This document shows, piece by piece, positions 23,395-32,565 of a stretch of DNA of 64,000 bases. Made by a program: the position numbers and the translations under genes. Location of the stretch: positions 1 to 64,000 of the forward strand of contig NZ_MJAJ01000035.1 of assembly GCF_001746365.1 (NCBI RefSeq), in the 5' to 3' direction. The first letter of the stretch is position 1. Every line of letters begins with the position of its first letter. Origin of the DNA: Streptomyces sp. LUP30. GTDB lineage: Bacteria > Actinomycetota > Actinomycetes > Streptomycetales > Streptomycetaceae. The notes beneath the pieces were generated by a model. That model worked only from the letters and a program-made list of their open reading frames with translations, did not search any database and was not told the DNA's origin.

Positions 23395-24303
23395 GTGTCC
23401 CCCAGCCTGCGGACCGCCCTCTCGGCCGTCCTCGTCGCCCTGTCCTGCCTGCTCGTGCCGTTCGGCGCGCTCGCGGCCTGGGCGGCGTACGGCCTCACCG
23501 ACACCCGCGGCTACGTCACCGCGATGGCGCCGCTCGCCTCGGACCCCGCCGTGCGGGACGCCGTCGCCGACACGGTGGGCGACGGGGTGGCGCGCGAGGC
23601 CGGCATGAACCCCGTGTTCCTGCGGGACGCCGTCCGCTCGTTCACCGCGACCCGCGCGTACCGCACCGCCTGGGACGCCGGCAACACGGCCGCGCACACC
23701 GCGGTGATGAAGGCACTCCGCGACGACCGCGGCGACCGCGCCGACGGCCCGGTCACCGTGGACCTGGCGACCGTGACCGCCCCCCTCAAACGTCAGCTGA
23801 CGGCCGATCACGTGCCCTTCGCCGAGCGGCTCCCCGTCGAGCACACCCGGGTGGCACTGCTCCCGTCCGACGACCTGGCCGCACTCCGGAAGGGTTACCG
23901 CGTGCTCGACGTCGCAGGTTTCTGGCTGCCCCTGGCCGCCGTCGCGTTCGGGGTCGCCGGCATCGCCGTCGCCGCCTGCCGTCGGCGGGCGATCACCGCG
24001 ACCGCGCTCGGCACCGCCCTGGGCGGCGCGTTCCTGGGGCTCGCCGTCGCCGTCGGACGCCGACTGACCCTCTCCGACCTGCCCGACGAGGGCCGCCGTC
24101 CGGCCGCGGGCGCGGTCTACGACGCACTCACCGCCACCCTGCGCACGGCGTCCTGGCTGCTGCTCGCGCTCGGGCTGACGGTGGCGGCGGCGACCTGGCT
24201 CACCCACCCCCGCTCCCCGCTGATCCGCCGCCTGCGAGGCCGGCGAGCCCCCACGGCGCCGTCGCCCGCCCCGCCCGCGGAGCCGAGGCGAATCCGAGCC
24301 TGA
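23395..24303 (+). CDS. Membrane protein with extracytoplasmic helical domain
   Basis: 302 residues from GTG 23395, although the upstream TGGAGAG is too close to be ideal. A first helix (about 5-28) is followed by an external region of about 140 residues (YVTAMAPLASDPAVRDAVADTV ... GPVTVDLATVTAPLKRQL). Three more helices follow (about 175-198, 205-225, 250-272) and a basic Pro-rich tail. The pattern of a Tyr-Val-Thr loop after the first helix and later helices is common to an uncharacterised actinobacterial membrane family. Function unknown. Confidence 0.65.
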   Translation: MSPSLRTALSAVLVALSCLLVPFGALAAWAAYGLTDTRGYVTAMAPLASDPAVRDAVADTVGDGVAREAGMNPVFLRDAVRSFTATRAYRTAWDAGNTAAHTAVMKALRDDRGDRADGPVTVDLATVTAPLKRQLTADHVPFAERLPVEHTRVALLPSDDLAALRKGYRVLDVAGFWLPLAAVAFGVAGIAVAACRRRAITATALGTALGGAFLGLAVAVGRRLTLSDLPDEGRRPAAGAVYDALTATLRTASWLLLALGLTVAAATWLTHPRSPLIRRLRGRRAPTAPSPAPPAEPRRIRA

Positions 24304-24413
24304 CACCGCCCGTCCCGCCGGAGCCGCCGAACGCACCGGGCCACGGCAGCCACCGGACCCACCGGACCCTGTCGGACGTCACACCCCGCCAGGGAGGTGG
24401 CCCGGCGAGCGGT

Positions 24414-24426
24414 GCTCATAATGAGC
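24414..24426 (+). promoter_or_regulatory. Palindrome containing -10-like CATAAT
   Basis: GCTCAT-A-ATGAGC is a perfect palindrome. CATAAT within it ends 6 nt before the FUSC start ATG, consistent with a -10 box and leaderless message, and with a repressor site over the promoter. Confidence 0.45.
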
Positions 24427-24428
24427 GC

Positions 24429-26381
24429 ATGTCCCGCGCGTTCCCCATCGGCCTCACCCCTCCGGACTGGCTGGTGCGGAACCTCCGGTCCCAGCGGTCC
24501 CCCGTCAACCGGCCGGCCGTCGCCCGCGCCGCACTCGCCATGGCGCTGCCGCTGGCGATCGGCCTCGCGTCCGGACACACCGCCTACGGTGCGATCGCCT
24601 CCATGGGCGCGCTGTCCGGCGTCATCGGCGACACCGCCGACGCCTACCGCATGCGGATCCTCAACATCGCGATCCCCCAGCTGTTCGGAGCGGTGGGCGT
24701 CACCCTCGGATCCGCCGTCTACGGGCACGGATGGCTGGCGGTGGCCGCCGTCACCGGCGTCGCGCTGCTCTCCGGGATGATCTCGACGATCGGGGCCGTG
24801 GCGTCCGTGTCCGGGCTGCTGCTCCTGCTCAACTCCGTGGTGGGGGCCGGCCTCGCCCTGCCCGGCCCCTGGTGGCTGGCCCCGCTCCTCATGACCGGCG
24901 GCGGACTTCTGGTGCTGCTGCTCGCCCTGCTGGCCTGGCCGTTGCGCTCCGGGGTGCCGGAACGCACGGCGGTCGCCGCCACCTACCGCACGGTCGCCGA
25001 CCTGCTGGCCGCCTGCGGCAGCCAGGTCCCCGGCGAGTACGAGGGCGCCCGGCACACCGTCACCCAGTCCCTCAACCAGTCCTACGACCTCGTCCTCGCC
25101 CGCCGCACCGGTCACCACGGCCGCAGCGCCGAACTGACCCGACTGGTCGCCGAGTTGAACGCCATCACCCCGGTGGTGGAGGCGGCCCCCGCGGCGCATC
25201 TGAACGGCCGGCCGCTCCCGGCGGAGGTCCCGGGGGCCGTGCTCCATCTCGCGCGGGCGGTGGAGACCGGCTTCACCGGGCCGATAGGGCTCCGCCTGCC
25301 CGAACCCGGCTCGGAGACCGCGCGCGCCGTCGACCACGCCCTGCGGCACGCCGCCGAGGTGGTCGCCGCCCCCGACCTCGACCCGCGAGGGCTCGACGAC
25401 CGGCTCGGCCGTCCGGCCGGCCTGCGGGTCCGTGCGGCCCGCGCCGCCCGTGACGTCGCCCTCTCCGCCGCGTCCTGGCGCTACGGTCTGCGGCTGGCCC
25501 TGTGCATCGGCCTCGCCCAGGCGCTGGTCTCCATCGTCCCGGTGCCGCGCTCCTACTGGGTGGCCCTCACCATCACGTTCGTCATGAAGCCCGACTTCGG
25601 CTCGGTGTTCTCGCGGGCGCTGCTGCGCGCGCTGGGGACGGTGGTCGGCCTGGTGGTCGCGGCGGCCGTGCTGTCCCAGGTGCCGCGGGGATGGTGGGAC
25701 GTGGCGGCGATGCTGCTGCTCGCCCCGCTGATCCCGGCCCTGACACCGCGCGGATACGGCTACCAGACCGCGGCGATCACCCCGGTGATCCTGCTGCTGT
25801 CGGACATCCTGAACCACCAGGGCACGGCACTCCTGCTGCCCCGCCTGGTGGACTCCCTGATCGGCTGCGGCATCGCGCTCGTCGCCGGGTATCTGCTGTG
25901 GCCGGAGAGCTGGCACACCCGGGTCGGCGACCGACTGGCCGACGCGGTCGCCGACACCGCCCGCTACGTCGACGCCGCCTTCGGCCCCGACGTCGACCCC
26001 GCCGAACGCGCCCGGATGCGCCGCCGTCTCTACCGCGACCTGTCCGTCGTCCGCACGGAGTTCCAGCGCGCCCTGACCGAGCCCCCGCCCACCGGACGCC
26101 GGGCCGCAGCCTGGTGGCCGCTGGTCGTCGCGGTGGAACGCGTGGTCGACGCGACGACGGCGGCCCGGGTCCGGGTCGGACACGGAGCGCAACCGCCGTC
26201 GCAGCCGGAACTCGCCCAGGTCACCCTGCAACTGCGGGAACTGGCCGACGGCCTGCGCGACACGGACGTGCTGTACCCCGTCCGCACCGACCTGACCGGC
26301 CCGCCCGACAGCGTCCTGGAATCCCTGCGCCAGGAGGTGGCGGCGGCAAGGGTGATCACCTCACCGCACTCGGGCGACTAG
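24429..26381 (+). CDS. FUSC-family membrane protein (aromatic acid exporter-like)
   Basis: 650 residues. Two blocks of about six membrane helices (roughly 30-175 and 335-500) are separated and followed by helical cytoplasmic regions, as in the duplicated FUSC/AaeB/YccS architecture. The typical FUSC signature is seen in the second block: SYWVALTITFVMKPDFGSVFSRALLRALGTVVGLVVA. Members export aromatic carboxylates such as p-hydroxybenzoate. The start ATG lies right behind a CATAAT-containing palindrome. No partner membrane-fusion protein is adjacent. Confidence 0.88.
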   Translation: MSRAFPIGLTPPDWLVRNLRSQRSPVNRPAVARAALAMALPLAIGLASGHTAYGAIASMGALSGVIGDTADAYRMRILNIAIPQLFGAVGVTLGSAVYGHGWLAVAAVTGVALLSGMISTIGAVASVSGLLLLLNSVVGAGLALPGPWWLAPLLMTGGGLLVLLLALLAWPLRSGVPERTAVAATYRTVADLLAACGSQVPGEYEGARHTVTQSLNQSYDLVLARRTGHHGRSAELTRLVAELNAITPVVEAAPAAHLNGRPLPAEVPGAVLHLARAVETGFTGPIGLRLPEPGSETARAVDHALRHAAEVVAAPDLDPRGLDDRLGRPAGLRVRAARAARDVALSAASWRYGLRLALCIGLAQALVSIVPVPRSYWVALTITFVMKPDFGSVFSRALLRALGTVVGLVVAAAVLSQVPRGWWDVAAMLLLAPLIPALTPRGYGYQTAAITPVILLLSDILNHQGTALLLPRLVDSLIGCGIALVAGYLLWPESWHTRVGDRLADAVADTARYVDAAFGPDVDPAERARMRRRLYRDLSVVRTEFQRALTEPPPTGRRAAAWWPLVVAVERVVDATTAARVRVGHGAQPPSQPELAQVTLQLRELADGLRDTDVLYPVRTDLTGPPDSVLESLRQEVAAARVITSPHSGD

Positions 26382-26549
26382 ACGCCGACGCCCTGCCGGA
26401 GCGGGCATCGGGGCCGTGCCGAGGCGGTGTTGACACACCCCGGTTCCGCACACTCACCCCTGCCCAAGATCACCACACGGGGCCGCTAACCTTACGTGTC
26501 CGTCCTGGCCAGGGATTGACGGGATCAACTCATGCGAAGGGTTGCGCAA

Positions 26550-28553
26550 ATGGGCATTCTCACTCTCCTGCGGAATGCGTTCGGCAGGTCCCGCAAGGGG
26601 CGTACCGCCGAGGCAGAGGGTGCGGACCAGGTTCCTTCGCAGGAACGAACCGCCACCGAGGGACGGGAGCAGGGGCAGTCGACCCCGGCCGCCCCCACGT
26701 CTCCGACCGAGCCGAAGCCGGACCCGACGGTCGCCAAGGTCCCGGAACCCCGCCCGGCAACCCAGGACGAACACGACCTCGTAGCAGCGGCCTTCGACCA
26801 CGTATCGGTCCCGAAGCCCGCCAGGTCGACAGAATCCACCGCCCCGGCCCCCACGAGCCCGGGAGCGGTCACGGAGGCGGCCGCCGAGACCGGGATCACC
26901 ACAGAAGCCGAGGCCGAGAGCGCGACCGACGCCGAGGCTGAGGCCGCCGACGCTGGAGCGAAGACGGGCGTCGACACCGACTCCGAGCCGAAGACCGAGG
27001 CCGAGGGCGCGGACACGACCGACGCCGCGGGCACGGCCGAGGCCGAGGCAGAGAGCGCGACTGACGCCGGGGACGAAGCCGGGAGCGCGACTGACGCCGA
27101 GGTTGCAGCCGAGGCTGAGACCAAGGTCGACGCCGAGGCGAAGACCGGCACGGTGGCCGAGGCCGCGAGCCTGGCCGAGGCCGCGACCGAGGCTGAGACC
27201 GCGACCGAGGCTGAGACCGGGGCCGGGGCCGACGCTGACACCCGCGCCGAGACGACGACCGAAGCGGACGTCGAGGGCGACGTCGAGGGCGACGTCGAGG
27301 GCGACGTCGAAACCGACGCCACGGCCGAAAGCGCGGCTGACGCCGTCGTCGAGGCGACGGCGGACCCCTCGGCAGCAGCTGAGGCTGCGGAAGCAGAGGA
27401 AGCCGACGTCGCGGCCGAGGCTGCCGCAGAAACGCCGGCGGCCGCGAGCCAGGACGAGCACGAGGCAGATGCCTCCGCCGAGGCCGAGGCCGAGCCCGAG
27501 GCCGAGCCCGAGGCCGGGACGACGGCCGAGGAGCCCTCCTCGGAACCCGCGCCGCAGACCGCCCCGGAGCCGACCGCCGAGGCCGAGGTCGAGGCCGAAG
27601 CCGAGGTGGCACCGGAGGCGGTCGAAGCGGAGCCGGAGTCGGCACCCGAGCCGGTGATCGCTGCGGAGCAGCCTGAGTCCGCCCCCGAGGCGGAGGCGGA
27701 TTCCGAGCCCGAGCCCGAGGCAGGAGCCCCCGCCGAACCGCAGCCCGAGGCCGCGTCCGCGGCTGACGCGGGAGAGCCCGCGTCCGTCGAGGAGCCGGAC
27801 GAGCCCGCGGCCACCGACGGCGAGGACGCCGCGCAGGAGACGCCCGCGGCCGCCGACGAGAGCCGCACCGGTGGTGCGGGCGGGGACGAGGCACAGGCTC
27901 CCGCCCGGCTGCCGGCCGAGGCCCTCGCCGGCCTCGCCACCGCCTACCAGGCAGCCGCCACCGCCCTCGAGAACAGCGGCCTCACCGGGGCCCGTGCCGA
28001 CGTCTACCTCGTGCTGGACCGCTCCGCGAGCATGCGCCCGTACTACAAGGACGGCTCCGCCCAGGCCCTCGCCGAGCAGACCCTCGCCCTGGCGGCGCAC
28101 CTCGACCCCGAGGCCAGGGTCCACGTCGTCTTCTTCTCCACGGAGCTCGACGGGACCGGGGAGCTGACCCTCACCGACCACGAGAACAAGATCGACGAGC
28201 TGCACGCCGGCCTCGGCCGCATGGGCCGTACCAGCTACCACGCCGCGGTCGAGGCCGTCGTCGGGCGCCACGAGAAGAACGGCACCCCGGGCGTCCCCGC
28301 CCTGGTGGTCTTCCAGACGGACGGCGCACCGGACGCGAAGACCCCGGCCACCCAGGCCCTGACCGACGCGGCGAAGAACCACCCCGACGTCTTCTTCTCC
28401 TTCGTCGCGTTCGGCGAGCACGACAACAAGGCCTTCGACTACCTCCGCAAGCTCAAGACCCCCAACACGTCCTTCTTCCACGCGGGCCCCGCCCCACGCG
28501 AGCTCACGGACGCCGAGCTCTACGAGGGCGTACTGGCCGTCTGGCGGCCGTAA
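26550..28553 (+). CDS. VWA-domain protein with very long acidic Ala/Glu region
   Basis: 667 residues from ATG 26550 (GAAGGG 8 nt upstream; ATG 26532 is an alternative). The short N-terminus MGILTLLRNAFGRSRK is basic and amphipathic. Residues about 110-450 are almost only Ala, Glu, Asp, Thr, Pro and Ser (AEAEAESATDAEAEA-like), including a 12-bp tandem repeat encoding VEGD (27267-27310). The last 200 residues are a VWA domain with the metal site DRSASM (DxSxS), then TSYHAAVEAV and FQTDGAPDAK. It resembles TerF-type and other stress-related VWA proteins of Streptomyces. The acidic part should be disordered and could act as a spacer or cation binder. Confidence 0.85.
   Translation: MGILTLLRNAFGRSRKGRTAEAEGADQVPSQERTATEGREQGQSTPAAPTSPTEPKPDPTVAKVPEPRPATQDEHDLVAAAFDHVSVPKPARSTESTAPAPTSPGAVTEAAAETGITTEAEAESATDAEAEAADAGAKTGVDTDSEPKTEAEGADTTDAAGTAEAEAESATDAGDEAGSATDAEVAAEAETKVDAEAKTGTVAEAASLAEAATEAETATEAETGAGADADTRAETTTEADVEGDVEGDVEGDVETDATAESAADAVVEATADPSAAAEAAEAEEADVAAEAAAETPAAASQDEHEADASAEAEAEPEAEPEAGTTAEEPSSEPAPQTAPEPTAEAEVEAEAEVAPEAVEAEPESAPEPVIAAEQPESAPEAEADSEPEPEAGAPAEPQPEAASAADAGEPASVEEPDEPAATDGEDAAQETPAAADESRTGGAGGDEAQAPARLPAEALAGLATAYQAAATALENSGLTGARADVYLVLDRSASMRPYYKDGSAQALAEQTLALAAHLDPEARVHVVFFSTELDGTGELTLTDHENKIDELHAGLGRMGRTSYHAAVEAVVGRHEKNGTPGVPALVVFQTDGAPDAKTPATQALTDAAKNHPDVFFSFVAFGEHDNKAFDYLRKLKTPNTSFFHAGPAPRELTDAELYEGVLAVWRP
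27267..27310 (+). repeat. 12-bp tandem repeat in VWA gene
   Basis: GACGTCGAGGGC occurs three full times plus GACGTCGA, encoding Asp-Val-Glu-Gly units within the acidic region. Confidence 0.85.
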
Positions 28554-28571
28554 CACCCCACGGAGCCCCGT

Positions 28572-28617
28572 CGGGGGGTGGACGGGACGGAGCACATACC
28601 GTCCCGTCCACCCCCCG
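28572..28617 (+). terminator. Terminator of VWA gene
   Basis: A 19-bp perfect stem (CGGGGGGTGGACGGGACGG with complement) and 8-nt loop lie 18 nt after the stop, one of the strongest hairpins in the window. Confidence 0.9.
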
Positions 28618-28662
28618 AAACGCGTGTGAGCCGACCTGCACGCGCCCAGTAGGATTTCGGGC

Positions 28663-30279
28663 ATGGCGGCCACTGGAACCGAGAAGCAGGGTGGCAAGGC
28701 GTTCTACGTCTCCACCCCCATTTACTACGTCAACGACGCTCCTCACCTGGGCCACGCCTACACGACCGTCGCAGGCGACGTGCTCACCCGCTGGCACCGT
28801 CAGCGCGGCGAGAAGGTGTGGTACCTCACCGGCACGGACGAGCACGGTCAGAAGATCATGCGCACCGCGGAGGCGAACGGCGTCAGCCCGCAGCAGTGGG
28901 CCGACAAGCTCGTCGACGAGGCCTGGCGCCCCCTCTGGGAGCACCTGGAGATCGCGAACGACGACTTCATCCGCACCACGCAACAGCGGCACACCGACCG
29001 CGTCCAGGAGTTCGTGCAGGACCTGTACGACAAGGGCGAGATCTACAAGGGCGGCTACGAGGGCCCGTACTGCGTCGGCTGCGAGGAGTACAAGCTGCCG
29101 GGCGAGCTGCTCGACGGCGAGGGTGAATTCGCAGGTCAGAAGCTGTGCCCCATCCACAAGAAGCCCGTGGAGATCCTCAGCGAGGAGAACTACTTCTTCA
29201 AGCTGAGCGATTACGGCGACAAGCTGCTCGCTCTCTACGAGGCGAACCCCGGCTTCATCCAGCCCGAGTCCGCGCGCAACGAGGTCGTGAACTTCGTCCG
29301 GCAGGGCCTTCAGGACCTCTCCATCTCGCGCTCCACGTTCGACTGGGGCATCCCGATCCCGTGGGACCAGAAGCACGTGATCTACGTGTGGGTCGACGCT
29401 CTGCTGAACTACGCCACCGCGGTCGGCTACAACGAGAACCAGGAGAAGTTCGAGGCCACTTTCCCGGCCGACGTCCACCTGGTCGGCAAGGACATTCTGC
29501 GCTTCCACGCGGTGATCTGGCCCGCCATGCTGATGGCTCAGGGCCTCCCGCTGCCCGGGAAGATCGCCGCGAACGGCTGGCTGATGGTCGGCGGCGAGAA
29601 GATGTCGAAGTCGAACCTGACGGGCATCAAGCCGCAGGATCTGACCTCGCACTTCGGCGTGGACGCCTACCGCTGGTACTTCCTGCGCGCCATCGCCTTC
29701 GGCCAGGACGGCTCCTTCTCGTGGGAGGACTTCTCCGCCCGTTACACGAGCGAGCTGGCGAACGACTACGGCAACCTCGCCTCCCGCGTGGCCGCCATGG
29801 TCGGCAAGTACTTCGACGGCGTCCTCCCGGAGGCCACCGCCGACGGCGAGGCCGAGAAGGCGCTGCACGACGGCTTGGCGCAGGCGGTCGCGACGGCCGA
29901 CCGGAAGATCGGCGAGGAGCTGGACTTCCAGGGCGGCATCCTGGCGGTCTTCGAGTTCGTCAAGCAGGTCAACGGCTACATCACGGAGCAGGAACCGTGG
30001 AAGGTCGCCAAGGACGCCAGTGACGAGGGAAGGGCCCGTCTCGCCACCATCCTCTACACCGCCGCGGAGTCGCTCCGGGCCGTCGCCGTTCTCCTGAACC
30101 CGGTCATGCCGGACACCTCCCAGAAGCTGTGGGACTCCCTGGGCGCCGAGGCGACCCTCGGTGCCCTCGCGGATCAGCGGGTCCAGGAGGCCGGCCAGTG
30201 GGGCATCCTGCCGGTCGGCACCACGATCACCAAGGGCGCGGTGCTCTTCCCGCGCCTGGAGGAAAAGCCGAACGCATAG
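28663..30279 (+). CDS. metG: Methionyl-tRNA synthetase
   Basis: 538 residues. Charges tRNA-Met for initiation and elongation in the cytoplasm. The class I signatures are HLGH (residues 28-31, in YYVNDAPHLGHAYT) and KMSKS (313-317). A single zinc knuckle is present (YCVGCEEY ... LCPIHKKP). The helical anticodon domain follows (about 375-520). The C-terminal EMAP-like tRNA-binding domain found in some MetRS is absent, as usual for the short actinobacterial form. Monocistronic between two terminators. Confidence 0.97.
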   Translation: MAATGTEKQGGKAFYVSTPIYYVNDAPHLGHAYTTVAGDVLTRWHRQRGEKVWYLTGTDEHGQKIMRTAEANGVSPQQWADKLVDEAWRPLWEHLEIANDDFIRTTQQRHTDRVQEFVQDLYDKGEIYKGGYEGPYCVGCEEYKLPGELLDGEGEFAGQKLCPIHKKPVEILSEENYFFKLSDYGDKLLALYEANPGFIQPESARNEVVNFVRQGLQDLSISRSTFDWGIPIPWDQKHVIYVWVDALLNYATAVGYNENQEKFEATFPADVHLVGKDILRFHAVIWPAMLMAQGLPLPGKIAANGWLMVGGEKMSKSNLTGIKPQDLTSHFGVDAYRWYFLRAIAFGQDGSFSWEDFSARYTSELANDYGNLASRVAAMVGKYFDGVLPEATADGEAEKALHDGLAQAVATADRKIGEELDFQGGILAVFEFVKQVNGYITEQEPWKVAKDASDEGRARLATILYTAAESLRAVAVLLNPVMPDTSQKLWDSLGAEATLGALADQRVQEAGQWGILPVGTTITKGAVLFPRLEEKPNA

Positions 30280-30298
30280 CGTTCTCGTCGGCGCGACG

Positions 30299-30332
30299 GG
30301 GGCCCGGGAGACTCCTCTTCCTCCCGGGCCCC
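30299..30332 (+). terminator. Terminator of metG
   Basis: GGGGCCCGGGAG pairs with CTCCCGGGCCCC around a 10-nt pyrimidine-rich loop, 19 nt after the stop. Confidence 0.88.
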
Positions 30333-30461
30333 GCTCGGTCGGTCCGTACGGGTCGGCGTCAGCGGTGCTGTCGGCCGCGCGCAAAGGAGAAGATGTAGAG
30401 GAAAAGGCGGAGGGGTTCCCCCTGCTTCGGCATGTTCTCGCCAAGCCGTATGGTTTCCGCC

Positions 30462-30953
30462 ATGGCAGTCCCCGAGGTCATTCCGATCGCCTATGAGCCG
30501 CGACACCGCACCGAGTCCATCGGTCGGTACGCGGACGGGCAGTTCCTCGCGTCGGTCACGTACGCCTTCCCCGAGGGCTTCCGTCTCGACGACGGCTGGG
30601 AAGAGCACAAACGCCTCTACACCGTGCTGCACACCTTCGACGCGGACGGCGTCTACCGCGACTCGGACATCTGGTGCGCCGGAACCTGGGCCGAGCAGCA
30701 GCGCGCCCCGCACGGCGACGACTCGGTCCTCACCCGCGCCCGCGTCCGCCTCGCCACCCTCCTGCGCAGTCTGCCCCGCCGCTCCTACACGGACATCGCC
30801 ATCCGCCCCTTCCGACTCACCTACGAGAACGTCCTGTTCGGACTGGTGATCCGCGAGGACAAGGACGAGGACGGCCGGCCCGACACCTGGGCGGAGCTCT
30901 ACCCGGACCGCCTCGCCTTCGCCGACCCGTGGGACGGCACGTACGACACCTGA
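30462..30953 (+). CDS. Conserved hypothetical protein
   Basis: 163 residues from ATG 30462 (upstream ATGs at 30432 and 30450 are possible; none has a clear ribosome site). A mixed alpha/beta protein, rich in aromatic and charged residues (VIPIAYEPRHRTESIGRYAD, FPEGFRLDDGWEEHKRLYTVLH, YENVLFGLVIRED). No signal or membrane segment. The compact composition and lack of low complexity suggest a conserved cytoplasmic protein. I do not recognise a function. Confidence 0.65.
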   Translation: MAVPEVIPIAYEPRHRTESIGRYADGQFLASVTYAFPEGFRLDDGWEEHKRLYTVLHTFDADGVYRDSDIWCAGTWAEQQRAPHGDDSVLTRARVRLATLLRSLPRRSYTDIAIRPFRLTYENVLFGLVIREDKDEDGRPDTWAELYPDRLAFADPWDGTYDT

Positions 30954-31055
30954 GGCTCCGAGGGTCCGTCACCCACCGGAGCCTTCTCCCCGGGCCCCCC
31001 GGGTTCCCGGACTCCGCGGGCTCCCCGACGCGCCGCGGCACCCGCGAACCCCGCG

Positions 31056-32399
31056 CTACTCGAGGACGCCCGCGCCCGTCGTCGTCGCCAGGGTCGTCGG
31101 CAGGTTCTTCGCCGAGGTCTCCAGGCCTGACGTGAGGGTCGGGGTCCAGTTCACGGTCGTCTTCAGCTTCTTCGACGCGGCCGCGTTGTAGGCGGCGACC
31201 ACGTCGGTCACCGTGCCGTTGACGAGGTTGCCGGAGCCCTTGACCGAGCCGGTGCCGTCGCCGCTGAGGAGCCTCGCGACCTTGCCGCCGGCCGGAACCT
31301 TCCAGTAGTTGTCCTCGGCGACGACCTGGGCCTTGGCGCGCGAGTTGATGCTGTACTGCGTCGCGTATCCGTCGAGAGTCGTGACGTCGTAGTAGTTGTT
31401 GTAGATGTGCACCTGACCGACACGGGTCAACGGGGCGCGCTGGACGATGCCCTTCCACACGTTGTGGTGGAGGGAGACACGCAGCCTGCCCGCGGGCTCG
31501 CTGTCGCTGCTGCCGATCAGCATCGTCTTGTCGTGGTCGGTGAACCGGTTGCGCGAGACGGTCACCAGGTCCGAGCTCTTGGTGATGTCCAGGGCGCCGT
31601 CGTGGATCTGGTACTCGCGGCCGTAGTACTTCGGGTTGGCGCTGTCGAGGTGGGGCGCGTCGGTGAACGAGTCGTGGTCGGCCCACACGTGGGTCGCGCC
31701 GCGCAGGGTGACGGAGTCGTAGGCGGAGTTCCAGTTGCCGTCCTCGCCGTCGGTCGGGTCCCACTGCGGGAAGCAGTCCTCGGTGGCGGCGAAGCTCAGG
31801 TTGCGGACGATGACGTTGTCCACGTTCTGGATCTGCAGCATGCCGCCGGATATCCCGGCGGCCGTGCCGGGGACGCCGACGACGCTGGTGTTGGCCGGCA
31901 CCCTGAAGACGATGTTCTTCGCCTGCTTCGTCTGGGCGGCGGCGCGGGCCTTCTCCTGGGCGCCCGAGGGCAGCTTCGACCGGCCGTAGACGGCGGGGTC
32001 GTACGCCTTCAGATAGGACGACAGCGAGTAGCCGGTGCCCGCCGCGTAGTCCGCGCAGGTCACCTTCTTGCCGGCATCGTTCGTGTTGGCGTCGATCGTG
32101 CCCTTGACCTTGATGATCCGGGGTGCGGTGTCGGTGGCCGCCCCGAGGGCCTTCACGAGTTCGGCGCGCGTGGACACGGTGAAGGTGTGCGCCGCGTCGG
32201 CCTTTGCGCCACCGGTCGTGCCCGCGCCGGAGGAGGCCCAGCCGTCCTTCGCGGCGAGCGTCTGGTGGTACAGGTCGACGGTCCCGGCGTTGGCGTTCAG
32301 CACGACGACGCCGGCGCCGACGCCGGCGGCCACGGCTGCGGCCGTGATCACGAGGACATGGCGGGAGCGGAGGGACCGGCGATGGGAGGGAGCTGCCAC
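31056..32399 (-). CDS. Secreted pectate lyase-family (PL1) beta-helix enzyme
   Basis: 447 residues from GTG 32399 (AAGGAT upstream). A basic start and hydrophobic signal end near NANA (about 38). The parallel beta-helix body shows pectate lyase landmarks: FTVSTRAELVKAL, RIIKVKGTID, VVGVPGTAAGISGGMLQIQNVDNVIVRNLSF, the calcium-site-like HVWADHDSFTD, DHDKTMLIGSSD, and LHHNVWKGIVQRAPLTRVGQVHIYNNYY containing the catalytic-Arg region. It should cleave polygalacturonate by beta-elimination outside the cell. Monocistronic. Confidence 0.9.
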   Translation of the reverse strand: MAAPSHRRSLRSRHVLVITAAAVAAGVGAGVVVLNANAGTVDLYHQTLAAKDGWASSGAGTTGGAKADAAHTFTVSTRAELVKALGAATDTAPRIIKVKGTIDANTNDAGKKVTCADYAAGTGYSLSSYLKAYDPAVYGRSKLPSGAQEKARAAAQTKQAKNIVFRVPANTSVVGVPGTAAGISGGMLQIQNVDNVIVRNLSFAATEDCFPQWDPTDGEDGNWNSAYDSVTLRGATHVWADHDSFTDAPHLDSANPKYYGREYQIHDGALDITKSSDLVTVSRNRFTDHDKTMLIGSSDSEPAGRLRVSLHHNVWKGIVQRAPLTRVGQVHIYNNYYDVTTLDGYATQYSINSRAKAQVVAEDNYWKVPAGGKVARLLSGDGTGSVKGSGNLVNGTVTDVVAAYNAAASKKLKTTVNWTPTLTSGLETSAKNLPTTLATTTGAGVLE

Positions 32400-32565
32400 G
32401 GGGGATCCTTACGGGAGGAGCGTGCTTACGTCCCGTCAGTGGTTGCCGCCGTGTGAAGAGTTGCCGCCCGAGGAGAACTTTTCTCCGGCCGCGTCGGGTG
32501 CGCGATCGAACGCCTTCACGCGTGTACCGGCCCCGCGTACCAGCCGGAGCTGCTACGACTACTCG

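Noticed and set aside
24117..26231. Minus-strand frame opposite the FUSC gene
   Set aside because: Gly/Gln/Arg-rich shadow; the plus strand encodes a clear membrane protein.
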